Shown: positions 53,601 through 64,000 of the stretch, piece after piece
Layout: each line of letters begins with the position of its first letter
How positions within the stretch are numbered: position 1 is the stretch's first letter
From: Acephala macrosclerotiorum
Taxonomy: Eukaryota > Ascomycota > Leotiomycetes > Helotiales > Mollisiaceae
DNA length: 64,000 bases
Assembly: GCA_014904845.1 (NCBI GenBank)
Contig: MU119422.1
Coordinates: 30,823 to 94,822, forward strand
Direction: 5' to 3'
The notes under the pieces: generated by a model
What the model was told of the DNA's origin: nothing
Databases searched by the model: none
What the model saw: only the letters and a program-made list of their open reading frames with translations
Made by a program: the position numbers and the translations under genes

Positions 53601-54493
53601 TAGTATCTGATGAGTCCATTATTCTAGCTATGGCAAGGTCGGTGAATCTGGCATTGTCTTTGGAACGAACATCCCAACTTTGGTGGCGAGCTCTAGCAAA
53701 GCTCGGAGAAATCGACCCCCAAGTGTTTTCGTCGCTTTACAAAGAGTGGACGGAAGGGAAGCGGCACTTACCAGGAGATACTCCCGACCATGAGGTAGCC
53801 GTTGCTGCGAAGGTAGCTGTTGTAGAAGTCGAGCTGCGTGTATCTGATCCAGGCACCAGTTCAATTCTGAGCTCGTTGAAGAGAGTGCACGATCTCATGA
53901 ACGTCATGCATAAGACTTTAGGCTTCAAAGTTGGTGCCCTTGCCTGGTTCTGTATTTCCCGAGCCATTCTGGTCTTAGAACACGACTCGAAAGACTTGAA
54001 TTTATTCAAGGACGTCTTGGAAGCACTTGCAGATGTTGCTGTTCTCGTCGCAAGATATAACGTTATGGAAAGCATGTACCAGCAATGGCATGGCATGACC
54101 CTCGAGTCCAACTATGAGGACGCATTGATATCACTATGCAGCGAAGTTTTGAGCTTTCTCAATCAAGCCATATTGCTCCCACTATCGCGAGCTCCAGGTT
54201 CCAACCAGCCCATGACAGAGAGAATGCAAGTTTCCATGGCTAAGATCGAGGCAGCAGATGCTGTCTGCCGTGCTTTCTCGGTGACACTGCTGGACTCGGC
54301 TTTGGAACGAAACATGGAGGACATATCGGATGAGGACTTAGACTCTGATGATACCGTTTGTGAATATCGTGGTACCAAAAGAGGACTTGAAGAGGCATCA
54401 ATAGTCCATGCTCATCCGGGTGACACCGCGGCTCAGATGTTGGACCAAGCTTCACTTGGATCCCAAGCAGGACCGAAGCGGCAAAAAGTTTGA
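50680..54493 (+). CDS. STAND N-terminal domain fused to Zn2Cys6, bZIP and a second STAND-like domain
   Basis: Two long overlapping frames, 50680-52152 and 52127-54493, join as one gene if the 52-nt intron 52050-52101 is spliced (donor GTGGGC, branch TGCTAAC, acceptor CCAG, phase 2, keeping a Trp codon). The product has 1253 residues. Residues 1-165 (MSGLEVIGSVASVLQLAATV, SLYEVGDALSNASSDIKDL) match the fungal N-terminal domain of STAND proteins (PF17111 type). A Zn2Cys6 cluster lies at 644-670 (CLNCASSKTEC, CLRCAEKNLPC), perfect CX2CX6CX5CX2CX6C. A Gcn4-like basic region (ARNSLAARKSRELK) with a short zipper starts near 910. Residues about 970-1140 (LWWRALAKLGEIDPQV, VGALAWFCISRAILVLEHD) resemble helical domains found before NACHT modules. 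No NACHT is visible. If unspliced, these are two genes. Confidence 0.6.
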
Positions 54494-54751
54494 AGAACAT
54501 AGAGGTTCAGCTAGGACAAGATCAAGGACTTTGGCAACCATGTCCCCCACGCACTCGCACGAGGGATCCCTTCAATCGTACTACATGATACGTCGTCCTC
54601 CCTTGAACAAATGCGACCCTCACACAGCATATCGATTAACCAAAAAAACCACAAAGGAAAGATCTCACGAGGACACCACCTTCCCTGACAACATTGCTGC
54701 CTAAGCTGCACGATAACACGTTTATGGAAATATTGTAGTCAACGATGAAAG

Positions 54752-55030
54752 ACAAAGTGGGGTATTCAACTATCAAGACATGCGTGGCTTACGCCTCTTC
54801 CACTCCCGTGGAACCAATCCCCAACCAAGGTTTAATCTTTCCCATACAACCAACTTGCACAACACATTTAGGATCAAGAGAAACGAAGCCATCGAAAACA
54901 AAGTGGGGTATCTGCTCATTAAGACATCCGTGGCTTGCGCCTCTCCCATTCCCGCGAAACCAAACCCAACAAAACCCAACCTGTCCAGTACAGTACAAGC
55001 ACAGGGTGCAGATGCGCTTCCGGTATCCGG
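54752..55030. repeat. Imperfect tandem duplication, 146-bp period
   Basis: ACAAAGTGGGGTAT followed by AAGACAT(G/C)CGTGGCTT(A/G)CGCCTCT occurs at 54752 and 54898. It lies in the gap downstream of the fusion gene. A plus-strand frame across it (54745-55530) is repeat-driven and not called. Confidence 0.5.
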
Positions 55031-55248
55031 ATTCACGCAACTACACAACCCAACGCCCTCCAGGTCGTCATATCGTACAATTTTGTCGCCCATGCCATCC
55101 CATCCATCCAGATTCGATTGACCATTCTTACAATTTCGTTCCCATCGAGGCCATTCTCGGTATCATGATTCGCTTAGTCCATTTCCAGCCTCGAACAACC
55201 CTCCCCCATTCAACACCCTTTCGCCGCTCTTCATCACCATCCACAGAT

Positions 55249-55525
55249 TCAAACTTGCTTCTTCCACCTCTGACACCTCCCACACTGCTCATGCTCACAA
55301 GTCGCACACCTCTTCTCATTCCCCTCATTCATCTTGCCGCACTTCGCTTCGTCAGCTACCTCACTCATTACCACTTCCGGAAGTTCCGGACAAAAAACAA
55401 GAGCAGTAAGAACATGGACATACAGAGAGTGTGTGTTTGCTGTTCCAATTGTTGCCGAAGAAATCAGCCAGACGACTGCAGCAGATCCAGAAATAATCTG
55501 GGGGTGGTAAGGTTCGGATTGCCAT
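55249..55525 (-). CDS. Small Cys-rich protein (spliced)
   Basis: Exon 1 (55525-55424, MAIRTLPPPDYFWICCSRL) and exon 2 (55359-55249) flank a 64-nt candidate intron (GTATGT...GTGAG) and give 70 residues. The end is KRCATCEHEQCGRC followed by QRWKKQV. Short fungal proteins with a WxCC start and a final C-x2-C-x-H-x2-C-x2-C cluster are common and probably bind zinc, but this one is not assigned. The acceptor choice is uncertain. Confidence 0.4.
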
Positions 55526-56044
55526 GTTGAATAGATAGGTTGGAATTTGGGAGGGGTTGAGAACTTCTCGAGGAGTCGAGGAGGATGGGTGGGGTTTGCC
55601 TTTTTGCTACAGTGTATAGGTATATCGAGTGAAGATACAAAGATAAGGGGGTTCTCGAACCACGAGTCTCAACAAAGCAGGTAACGCACAGACTATATAG
55701 AAAGTCTCATGGGAAAATCGCAAACCCACGTGCTGGGCTTCTCAAAGCAGAAGGTACAGTACAAAACGTGGAAGGCTGTGATTAGGCGAGACTAAGACAT
55801 TCAACCAATGGTAACGAATCACACTCATCAATTACCTGCAGATCTCTATCGAAAGGGAAAGTTGGTATGAATCAGAGTGTTGGATGTCGTACTTTGTAAG
55901 GTCTTCTGACCTTGCCTGTAGTTGTATGTTTTGTTATCATTATCATGTTGTACAGTACAGTCTCCTACTCTGGATTTGGGAACTTGTGCTCGACTCAAAT
56001 CTGCAATACTCTTCCTGACATAATCGTGCTCTTTTCCGCCATCT
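55526..56044. other. Intergenic, no gene seen
   Basis: About 520 bp between the small Cys-rich gene start and the 3' end of VPS36. No supportable feature. Confidence 0.35.
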
Positions 56045-58030
56045 CTAGTCCTTCTGTGATGGAAACGGAGATTCTTGGCCCCATTTCAGGCAATCGTCCG
56101 GCCGCTCGTTCAAGATCGAATTGGCCCAGAACTTCAAACCCTCAATACTCTCCTCCCTACACAATACTGCCTTCTCTTCCGCCATCTCCAGTTCCTCCTC
56201 TGCAACGCCAATGCTCCAGCCAAACCTCTCTGCTGCATCTTGGGCCGTAACGCCACGTCCGAAGTATTGCCAATCCCAGGGAACTTCTTTATCTGGAGGG
56301 AAGACATGCAGGTCGCCGAGCCACTCAAGGAGTGCTTTTATGGTCTTCTCGTCGGTGCGGTCGCTGGCTTGTACGACTAGTACCCCGCTTTTGAATTGTC
56401 TTAGCCTCACTGGAAGTTTCAACTTCTCCCACAGTCTTGCAGCCTTTTCGAAATCCAAAGGACTAACGAGTTCCACGCCTCCACGGGCTCTGTTGAATAT
56501 TGCCCAGAGGTCAACTAGACTGATGATTCCACCTGCTTTGCGGAGGATTCCTCGGGCATCGTCGGTGAGGAATTCGGCTAAGTTCCGTGACAGCTCAGAG
56601 ATGTAGAGAGATTCGGAATTGCTTCCCCCACCAAGCATGTCCTTTGTAGTCACAAGACCTAGTGCACTGGCTACTGCACTAGAATCGGAACCTCCCCCTG
56701 TTCCATTCTTGGCTGCAAAGGATTCTGCGAGAGCAATGATTTCTTGTGCAGACTCCATCAAGGCTTGAAGATCTTCGAAAGCATTGCCAATGACGAGTTC
56801 GTTATTCTTTTGTACTTCAAGACGTTTTTGTTCCAGACGCGCAATACCAACATTCTTCACTGGAGGAGGGGTGGGATGAACGGTTATATCTTCCTTCGTT
56901 GGAACGGGCGGCGCACGGTGCAGTACCCATTTCCGTTGTGTGATACTACTCTTCAGTCGTTCATAGAAAGTCTTCTCACCTCCACCACGAAAGGAAATCT
57001 TAATAGTAACGTTGTTTTCTAAGCCAGGAAGTGCCATCGTGCTGAGGACAGGACCAGGGGATTCTTGACGCGTGGTTGGTGTTTCCAGTCCAGTGGGAGT
57101 ATCCTGTGAAATCAGGGAGGTATGACACAACTCGCAAGACGTTAACGAAGGATGGTTGAGGAAAGTGCATCTTGGGCACTGAATTGACGCCCCAGCTTCG
57201 TTCTGCACATTCGCATCTTGGCTCGGCCATGTATCCGACTGTGGTCGAGGCTGATCTGGATGTCCACGAACTGGTATCGGAGCTGTCATAGGTGCAGGAG
57301 ATGGTTGAGCTGGTCGACTGGATGCACTAGCTATAGCTGCCTTCATAACAAGCGCATATGGGGGCTTGACACCACATGTTCCGCAAGGATCCAATATTGT
57401 ACGCTCGTTTGCCGTCTGCCAATCGAAGTTTAGAGGTACTGGATTCGAGAAAGAGCATATTGGGCAAATCCAAGTGCCAGTGCTCACTGGTGTGGGTTCT
57501 GGTGTTGGCAGATGGAAAGGGCTTCCTGCTCGTGGCGAAGGGGAGGAAGTAGCGCTTCTCGAATACTGGGCCTGGCTGAGATTCGACACCGCTCGATTCT
57601 GTATGGAGGACCGTTTGTCTGGCTTTTGGAAGAGGGTGATCTTTGCGGAAGATTTCAGGAAGCCCGCCTGCATAGTCTTAGCACAGAAACATCAAGTCCC
57701 AGCTTTCGACACGTACATAGAACTCGTACCGCTCTACGTCCTTCAAGTCTATCGCTGTCGAGTTCTTTCGTGGGTCTTCCTTATCAACGTAGCAGATTCG
57801 ATGTGTGGTCAGATATACCGAGCCATTCTGGTGGTTTGGGATCTTGTATTTCCTGAATAACGCTTTGTCAGTACAGCTCTTCCAATAGAAGTAGTTTCCC
57901 GTCTGCCTGCAGGCCAGTGGCATATATACCCCTCATAGAGTCCCACATTGTCCTGAACGAATAATATCACCTCATCTGGCAAGTTCAACGGCCTCAACGC
58001 AGTTGTGAGGTCGATGTGTTTGAGAAACAT
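56045..58030 (-). CDS. VPS36: ESCRT-II subunit Vps36
   Basis: Three exons (58030-57930, 57852-57717, 57667-56045) give 619 residues. The N-terminus MFLKHIDLTTALRPLNLPDE, VQDNVGLYEGKYKIPNHQNG and RICYVDKEDPRKNSTAIDL form the first half of the GLUE domain. As in budding yeast Vps36, the GLUE domain is interrupted by two NZF zinc fingers (WICPICSFSNPVP ... CGTCG, and CPRCTFLNHPSLTSCELC). The EAP30 winged-helix part ends the protein (FLTDDARGILRKAGGIISLV, FNRARGGVELVSPLDFEKA). Vps36 sorts ubiquitinated membrane proteins at endosomes with Vps22 and Vps25. The start codon is 333 bp from that of the THP3-like gene on the other strand. Confidence 0.92.
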
Positions 58031-58363
58031 CCGGCCTGGCCATGTACATCGATGTCGCAAGTAGTCGTGTGAGAGAAGCTATTCACAAAGAGGACTTGTT
58101 TGTGCTGCTTCCATCCTTATCGCTCTGCAGCTTATCATGGCAGTCACGAGTGCTCAAAGATACGCAAGGTGGTTTCGCTTTGCAGTTGTGAGCACGCCAC
58201 TATTCACCTGCCCATATTTCCATCTCGACGACAATTTCGTTGTCTCTCCACCTGCTTACCACTTCGCAAAACACACGCGTTAGATACGCAAAGCCTTTCA
58301 GCCCTTTTCAACTGTATAAATCGCGTCACTAACTACCTACGGATCGTGAACAAGGACAACTGG

Positions 58364-60030
58364 ATGTACTCCACGATGAATTCACCTTGGCCTATGATAC
58401 AACAACCGCCACCCCCTGGAACGCAAGGACAATACGGGTTCCAGCAACGTGAGTTCCCTCGGAATCCTGCATCAAACCTTCCAAAATCCACAAAAATGGT
58501 TGCTAACAAGCGCAAAGCCCCTCCAGCCTATCACACCGTGCAAGTTCGACAGTCCTTTAATACTCAACCCCTTCACTACCTGCCACAAGTCCAACAGCCT
58601 CTCCCACCTCCCCCAGCGCCTACCATGGCGCCAGTCGAGTCTGCCCCACGAAAGAAGAAGATAGACTGGCCACAGCCTGTACGAAACTATGTTGCGCGAT
58701 CGTTCGAACCCAGCAATCTCCTTGATGATATCGCTAGACCTGACATGGAAGCCAAACTGAAGCAAACCATCACCGAAGCCACAGATAACAATACGTTGGG
58801 TACACTCGACTGGGATAATCTGCCTCTGCCTCAACAAATGATCCGTCAAGAGCGGGCGCAAGCTGCTCTCTCCTGGCAACAGGAGTCTGTCGATCTGCGA
58901 ATGGGTGGAATGTCGAATGGATATACCAATTCGAAGAAGAGAAAGTCCCAGGAGATTGGCGGCAACGATGAGGACTCCAGTGCAACCCCTCCTTGGCGTG
59001 CTAACGGACGCTTTGAAGACCGTATCACCTATGACAAGCGCACAAAGCCATTCCATGACGATTCACACAAAAATACAAGTAAGTTCCAGAAGAATCTGGA
59101 GAAACGACAAAAGCGCTTTGAGAACGAGTACAAAGCCTACAAACCATCACCGTCCCCTGAGCCTACCTCGGGCCCAGTCATTGGCACATGTGAGGAGCTC
59201 GAAAAACGTTACCTGCGACTCACCGCTGCTCCTAAACCAGAAAAAGTTCGCCCTGAACACATCCTAAGACAGACTCTCGATCTCCTGAAGAAGAAGTGGA
59301 AGAAGGAGGCGAACTACTCTTACATTTGCGACCAGTTCAAGTCGATGCGACAAGACCTCACAGTTCAACGCATTCGCAATGAGTTCACGGTCACCGTTTA
59401 CGAGATCCATGCCCGGATCGCCCTCGAGAAGGGCGATCTTGGTGAGTATAATCAATGCCAAACCCAGCTTCGTGCGCTTTATGCACAGAATCTGGGAGGA
59501 AGCCCAGTGGAATTCAAGGCGTATCGTATCTTGTATTTCATTCACACATCTAACCGTACCGCCCTGAACGACGTTTTGGCGGATCTAACCACAGCAGAAA
59601 AGGAAGAGAAAGCCATCAAGCACGCTCTTGATGTGCGGTCAGCATTGGCTTTGGGCAACTACCACAGATTTTTCAGGCTATACCTCGACACCCCCAATAT
59701 GGGGGCTTACCTAATGGATATGTTCGTCGTCCGACAGCGTCTGGCTGCGCTCGCCAACATTTGCAAAGCGTAAGCCTCCCTCCCACATGTATCTACCTAG
59801 TGCTAACGATTCTCAGATACAAGCCAGATGTCACCCTACGATTCATCACCGAAGAACTCGGATTTGAGTCGGATGGCGACGCTGCCCAGTTCATTTGCGA
59901 CTACAATGGTCAGACTCTCCTCGAGGAGAAGGGTGACAGCCTGCGTTTCCTATCAGGCAAAGGCATCCAAATCTTCGAGGCAGCCAGAAACGAGGCCTTC
60001 CGCAAGGTCGACATTAAAGGGCAAATCTAA
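58364..60030 (+). CDS. THP3: SAC3/GANP domain protein, THP3-like
   Basis: Two exons (58364-59769, 59817-60030; 47-nt intron) give 539 residues. The N-terminal 230 residues are Pro/Gln-rich and disordered (MYSTMNSPWPMIQQPPPPG). A SAC3/GANP PCI region follows: GTCEELEKRYLRLTAAPKPE, VRPEHILRQTLDLLKKKW, YSYICDQFKSMRQDLTVQRI, RIALEKGDLGEYNQCQTQLR and FKAYRILYFIHTSNRTALND. Yeast Thp3 works with Csn12 in transcription elongation and splicing-linked mRNA processing; human LENG8 is related. The open frame continues upstream to 58100, but the start at 58364 (or 58376) suits the Pro/Gln-rich N-terminus better. Confidence 0.87.
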
Positions 60031-61078
60031 TTTTCGTAACAGTCGACTCCCCTTCAAGCATACCATCTACTTTGTTCTCGGATCTCTCTCATCCATCCCA
60101 TTTCCTGTCCTCCCAGTGGGCTACACCTTGACAGCTGCTATTCATCTCGGTATCTCGATACCTTCGAATCAATGGTTGTGCCACTGATCGCTGGTGACGA
60201 AGTTCAGGTTGGATTATGGTTCCTCGGATCGTTTTCTCACTTTGTGATTGGCATCAAGCGAGTTGGGTGTTTGGATGTCACGATCTATTTTCCCCTTTCC
60301 GTTTTCGACTCGACGACTTCATGACTATAATACCCTTCCCTGCTTTGTGTGTTCGACGGCTCAACTTGGCGTTAGGTGGATGCATGGATTGGTCTAGTGT
60401 TGCATTTGGCATCTACGGCGTATTGCGTGGTGGGAGATGTATTTGAGGGTTCGTATGTGCGTTGGAGCGTGTTTGTGTATATATACTCGACTACGCAGCC
60501 TTCTACCAAAATTAGTTGCGATATAGGTCTGGATAGCATTATCAGGCAAACTTCACATTTACATCTTGTCTAGCTACTTGTGATCTTTATTTGCCACCCC
60601 CAACAACCCACGAAGCATGATTACTTTTCTATCCTATCCCTATCGAGACTCCTCCCGAACCGCCGCCCAGCAAGAAAAGCCACAGATCTCGTAATCGCAA
60701 AAGATATCTTGATTCGACAATTCATGTCTCTGACCAATCAAAACCGGTCCACGAAACCACGGTTTATCGCCACAATCGGCTACCGTTGCTCTTCGGATAA
60801 ACGTAATATCACGAACTCAATCATCACAACTTCGTCTCTCACTTCAATGGCTCTTGCATCTCGGAAGCCACGAAGCTTGATCTTCAAACCGCCCACGTGA
60901 TATTCTGTATTTCTTTTGGCGATATATACCAATGAGTTGGCAAGCTCGATATCAGACTTTTGAGGCAGTTCGCGGGGTCTATCAACAACCCCCACCGCAT
61001 GAACATCATCCATTGAACACCCATAAGCACGCATCAACGACGGGCAATTGAGCGTTTCGCTCTCTGTCCAACCTCAAG
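60031..61078. other. Intergenic region with one doubtful open frame
   Basis: About 1 kb. A minus-strand frame of 85 residues (61037-60780, MMRAYGCSMDDVHAVGVV) has protein-like charge patterns (GLKIKLRGFRDARAIEVRDE) but no recognised family and no clear continuation. The rest shows no gene. Confidence 0.25.
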
Positions 61079-62603
61079 ATGTCGGACCCAACTACAGGAC
61101 TTATCCCCTCCTTTCTGGCAGCCATCCAAGCCTCACTCTCCGTCTTGCTCGTCATCAGCTATGGTTCGATCGCTGCCCGGTTCTCCCTCCTCACTCCAGC
61201 AACAACCTCCCAAATCTCCAAAATCTGCGTCCGCATGTTCCTCCCCGCCCTCCTCCTCACCCAAATCGGCTCAGAACTGCACCTCAACTCCGCCCACCGC
61301 TACGTCGCCATCCTCCTCTGGGCCTTCTTCTGCCACCTCATATCCTTCTTCATCGGCGTCGGCGCCCATTTCGGATTCGGAATGGAAGATTGGGTTACAG
61401 CTGCTTTGATGTTTAACAATACTACTAGTTATCCTTTACTCTTGATTCAGAGTTTGAACGAGACGGGAATTTTGGGGAGTTTGGTTTTGGGCGATGAGAG
61501 TATGAAAGGGGCGATTGAGAGGGCGAAAAGTTATTTTTTGGTTTTTGCTACGGTGTCTAGTTGTTTGACGTTTGCGATCGGGCCGAGGTTGATTGATAGT
61601 GAGCATGCGCCGGAGATGGAGAGTGATAAGGAGTTGAGTTCGGATGAGGGGCTTGTGGAGGGGGGTTTTGATGCGGAGAATGGCGCTCGTGAGGTGGATG
61701 AGGGGGATGATGCGGTTTACGATAGCGATGGGCCGGTTTCGCCTACGGACCGAACTCATCTGCTGCCTCCGCTGCAATTTCAGGCGAGACATGGTAGTGT
61801 GGGAAGTTTAAGTTTCTTCCCTTCGAGGAGGCTGTCGTCGATTGGAAGCCCATCTCTAAGCCCGAATCGGATTGAGAGAGAGGTGGTGAAGAAGGCAAAT
61901 GCATTGGTCTATGATAGGAGGCCGTCGGTGATTCCTAAGCCGAGGTGGAGGAAGTTGAAGGCGAATACGAAATGGTGGCTCTTGCTACTCTTCGATTTCC
62001 TTAATGCTCCTCTCCTGGGCGCTGTCCTTGGAGCTTTTATTGGACTCATTCCTGCTCTTCATGTGGCATTCTTCTCTCCAAGTCAAGACGGCGGCATCTT
62101 CACTGCATGGCTGACTGCTTCGTTGAAGAACATCGGAAGTCTATTTGTGCCATTGCCGGTTGTCGTTGCAGGAGTGAGTCTGTATACGAGTTATCAAGAA
62201 ACCAAAAGGGGAGCAGGAGGAAGGAGCACACCATGGGCAACTACAGCCTTCATCTTGGTGATTAGGTTCGTGGTCTGGCCAGTGATGAGTATTGCAATTG
62301 TATGGTTTTTGGTCAAGAAAACGACATGGTTGGGTGAGGATCCGATGTTGTGGTTCACGATGATGTTGATGCCTACTGGCCCGCCAGCTATGAAGCTCAT
62401 TACTATGATTCAAGTCAGTGATGCTGATGAGGAAGATGAGGCGAAAGTTGCGAAACTTTTGACGGTAAGTCGTATCTGCTGACCCAATATTTCGAAGACT
62501 TGAGCTGATCTGATGCAATCAGATATCATACATCATCTCGCCGGTGCTAGCTTTCACCGTAGTGGGCAGTCTGAAAGCAAGTCAGGCTGCTGTTGGGTCG
62601 TGA
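61079..62603 (+). CDS. PIN-like auxin efflux carrier family transporter
   Basis: Exons 61079-62464 and 62523-62603 (58-nt intron) give 488 residues. Two hydrophobic halves flank a polar loop of about 170 residues. The N-terminal half has SVLLVISYGSIAARFSLL, ISKICVRMFLPALLLTQIGS and the AEC signature MFNNTTSYPLLLIQSL. The C-terminal half has WWLLLLFDFLNAPLLGAVLG, PLPVVVAGVSLYTSYQ, MPTGPPAMKLITMIQ and the exon-2 helix ISPVLAFTVVGSL. Fungal AEC proteins (yeast Ecm3/YLR152C type) are ER or vacuolar membrane transporters with unclear substrates. Confidence 0.87.
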
Positions 62604-62974
62604 GGATGTGATCTTGGATACGTGCAGTTCCTCGCAGCCTCTTTTCTCAAGCATTTGATACATCGATGGAAATATTGCAGCAGTATGTTGAGTACCAAGG
62701 GTAAATCTAAAAGTTGTCTGTTAACCACACACATTTCTCTTCGATGAGTTGCACATGCTTGTTCTGCAGCTCCAATTGGATTGGCGTTCTTGCTCTCGTG
62801 TTGTCCATCATGATAGGATAATAGTCGGGCGGCAAAATGAGAGTGCATGAGCAGAGCCACACCCGAGCCGCAGCTGAAAGATGATTCACAGCATCGCAAT
62901 GTTTTCTCGTGAAGAATAGCCTTGATCAAAACGCAAATTTTCTATGTCATTAGCCATACTTCCAAGGCGCTAAG
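62604..62974. other. Intergenic, no gene seen
   Basis: About 370 bp between the carrier and the STAND-type gene. Confidence 0.35.
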
Positions 62975-63734
62975 ATGGCGTCCCAAGCTCCAGAGGAGCC
63001 AGCACAGTCCAGCGAGCCTTGTCCGGCTGCGAGGGATCTGTGGAAGAGGGCAATCGATACTCTAAACGACGATATCAAACGCGATATAGACCTTAAGCAG
63101 ACAGATCAACTAATCAAAATTGAAGACGATGTTCTTGCTGCGGTACAAGGAGGCAAAGAAACTTGCAAGAAGAAACGATGGAGGCACAGGAAGGGTGGTC
63201 ACGATATCATCATTCGCGATAAGCTGGAGAAGATCGTGAAATGGGTTGAAAAGTTTGTGGAGGTCGGAGACACGATTGTGCAGTATGATCCTGGACATGC
63301 AGCTTTGCCTTGGGCCAGTGTGCGCTTTCTTCTCAAGGTGAGTCAAGGAATTTGGCTAGCTTGGGGTCGAGATCTAATTTGTACCTCAGATAGCTACAAA
63401 TGATTGCCAAATCTATGGCGCTATGGTTGATGGTGTCGAGCACATATCCAACCTGATCACTCGATACCACGTTCTTGAGGCCATCTACTTGAAGCCGGTA
63501 GCAGGAGGAGATTCGAAACCACGTGAGCAATTCGAGGCATCACTCGTGAAGCTGTATGCTGCCATCATGCTTTATCTTGTCAAAGCAAGGCGATTCTTTG
63601 AGAAAAGCACTGTTAGGCGCATGGCAGGTGCAGTCGTACAGTCACCTCCGTTAAGTTCCCGTGATTTGCTGTTTTACCACCAAAAGTTACAGGTAACACT
63701 TCAAAGTTTACCCACATCTCCGCCTAATTACTAG
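62975..63734 (+). CDS. STAND/NLR N-terminal domain gene, truncated
   Basis: Exons 62975-63337 and 63390-63734 (52-nt intron) give 235 residues up to a stop. The sequence follows the N-terminal domain of fungal NACHT/NWD-type proteins: RDLWKRAIDTLNDDIKRDI, IEDDVLAAVQGGKETCKKKR, KIVKWVEKFVEVGDTIVQYD, PGHAALPWASVRFLLKIATN, and DGVEHISNLITRYHVLEAIY. Such domains normally precede a NACHT ATPase and repeats in incompatibility or immunity receptors. Here family-like sequence ends near KARRFFEKSTVRRMAGAV (about 63635). The last 25-30 codons before the stop are unlike the family, and AT-rich DNA follows. The gene is therefore probably cut off by an insertion, or the rest lies beyond it. Confidence 0.7.
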
Positions 63735-64000
63735 ATATCTGAGTCGCGGGATCTTTTAATTAGAGCATTACGCATATTTCTTCTAAGTTTTAATAAAGTG
63801 GCAAGTAGATTCCCGGTAAATTTTGGGCTAGTAATAAAAGGGTTGAGTAAAATGATGCAATTCGCTAATAAACTCGCTTAAATATTGCATTCTCTGAGTT
63901 TAACACCCCACTTCTCTATTAAGACGTTAAATGAAATACAATCCGAGGAAGCAATTTAATTAGAATTGTTCGAAATACTTGGGATTTTAATTCTTGTGTA
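63735..64000. repeat. AT-rich sequence, possible RIP-affected repeat edge
   Basis: From about 63700 the base composition changes abruptly to AT-rich, with many TTTAAT/TAATTA words and no coding frame. This looks like the edge of a degenerate transposon or an AT-rich isochore; the element continues outside the window. Confidence 0.5.

Noticed and set aside
50680..54493. Full NLR immune receptor
   Set aside because: No Walker A/B NACHT motif and no terminal repeats are visible; only STAND-type flanking domains.
54745..55530. Plus-strand open frame of 261 codons
   Set aside because: It runs through a tandem duplication, has an erratic composition, no family signature, and overlaps a better minus-strand two-exon candidate.
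58100..58363. N-terminal extension of the THP3-like frame
   Set aside because: The extension is Cys/His/Arg-rich and unlike the Pro/Gln-rich N-terminus; likely 5' UTR or an intron in it.
1..64000. tRNA, rRNA, CRISPR arrays, telomeric repeats
   Set aside because: None seen by eye on either strand; a tRNAscan or Rfam search would be needed to exclude small RNA genes.

Overview
The window reads as nuclear DNA of a filamentous ascomycete. Genes are dense, on both strands, and carry many short introns (about 42-150 nt, GT...AG with CTRAC/CTAAY-like branch sites). The recognisable proteins are fungal: Zn2Cys6 regulators, STAND/NLR N-terminal domains, DUF7726, Fta1, a Hst3/Hst4 sirtuin. A Leotiomycete-like fungus is my guess from gene flavour only. 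No tRNA, rRNA, CRISPR or prokaryotic operon structure was seen. Most genes had to be assembled by joining exons from several open frames; the joins are given in each entry.

Layout. 1-5.4 kb holds conserved genes: the 3' end of an IAH1-like esterase, a phosphate:H+ symporter and vacuolar carboxypeptidase S (with a GC-AG intron). About 5.4-25.4 kb is an accessory island: three paralogues of an unnamed double zinc-knuckle family (family A), two of a second unnamed family (family B), several decayed genes (including a short-chain dehydrogenase and a DUF1772 protein), a dispersed repeat in two copies, and a 305-bp foldback element with a 6-bp target duplication. The A and B genes each have an extended CACGTG element 84-142 bp upstream of the start codon, always in the same orientation relative to the gene, which suggests one regulon.

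26-50 kb returns to ordinary genes: DUF7726 protein, Hst3/4 sirtuin, a small Trp-rich protein, an FAD monooxygenase followed by a Zn2Cys6 regulator, a DUF302 protein, an ankyrin protein, a six-TM protein, the kinetochore subunit Fta1, a GNAT acetyltransferase, a C45 acyltransferase and an AN1 zinc-finger protein. At 50.7-54.5 kb one spliced gene appears to fuse a fungal STAND N-terminal domain, a Zn2Cys6 finger, a bZIP basic region and a second STAND-type helical domain. 56-62.6 kb holds VPS36, a THP3/SAC3-GANP protein and a PIN-like carrier. The window ends in a STAND-type gene that breaks off into visibly AT-rich DNA.

The two most novel items are the family A/B island with its shared upstream element, and the STAND-Zn2Cys6-bZIP fusion. 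Both are inferences from sequence alone.
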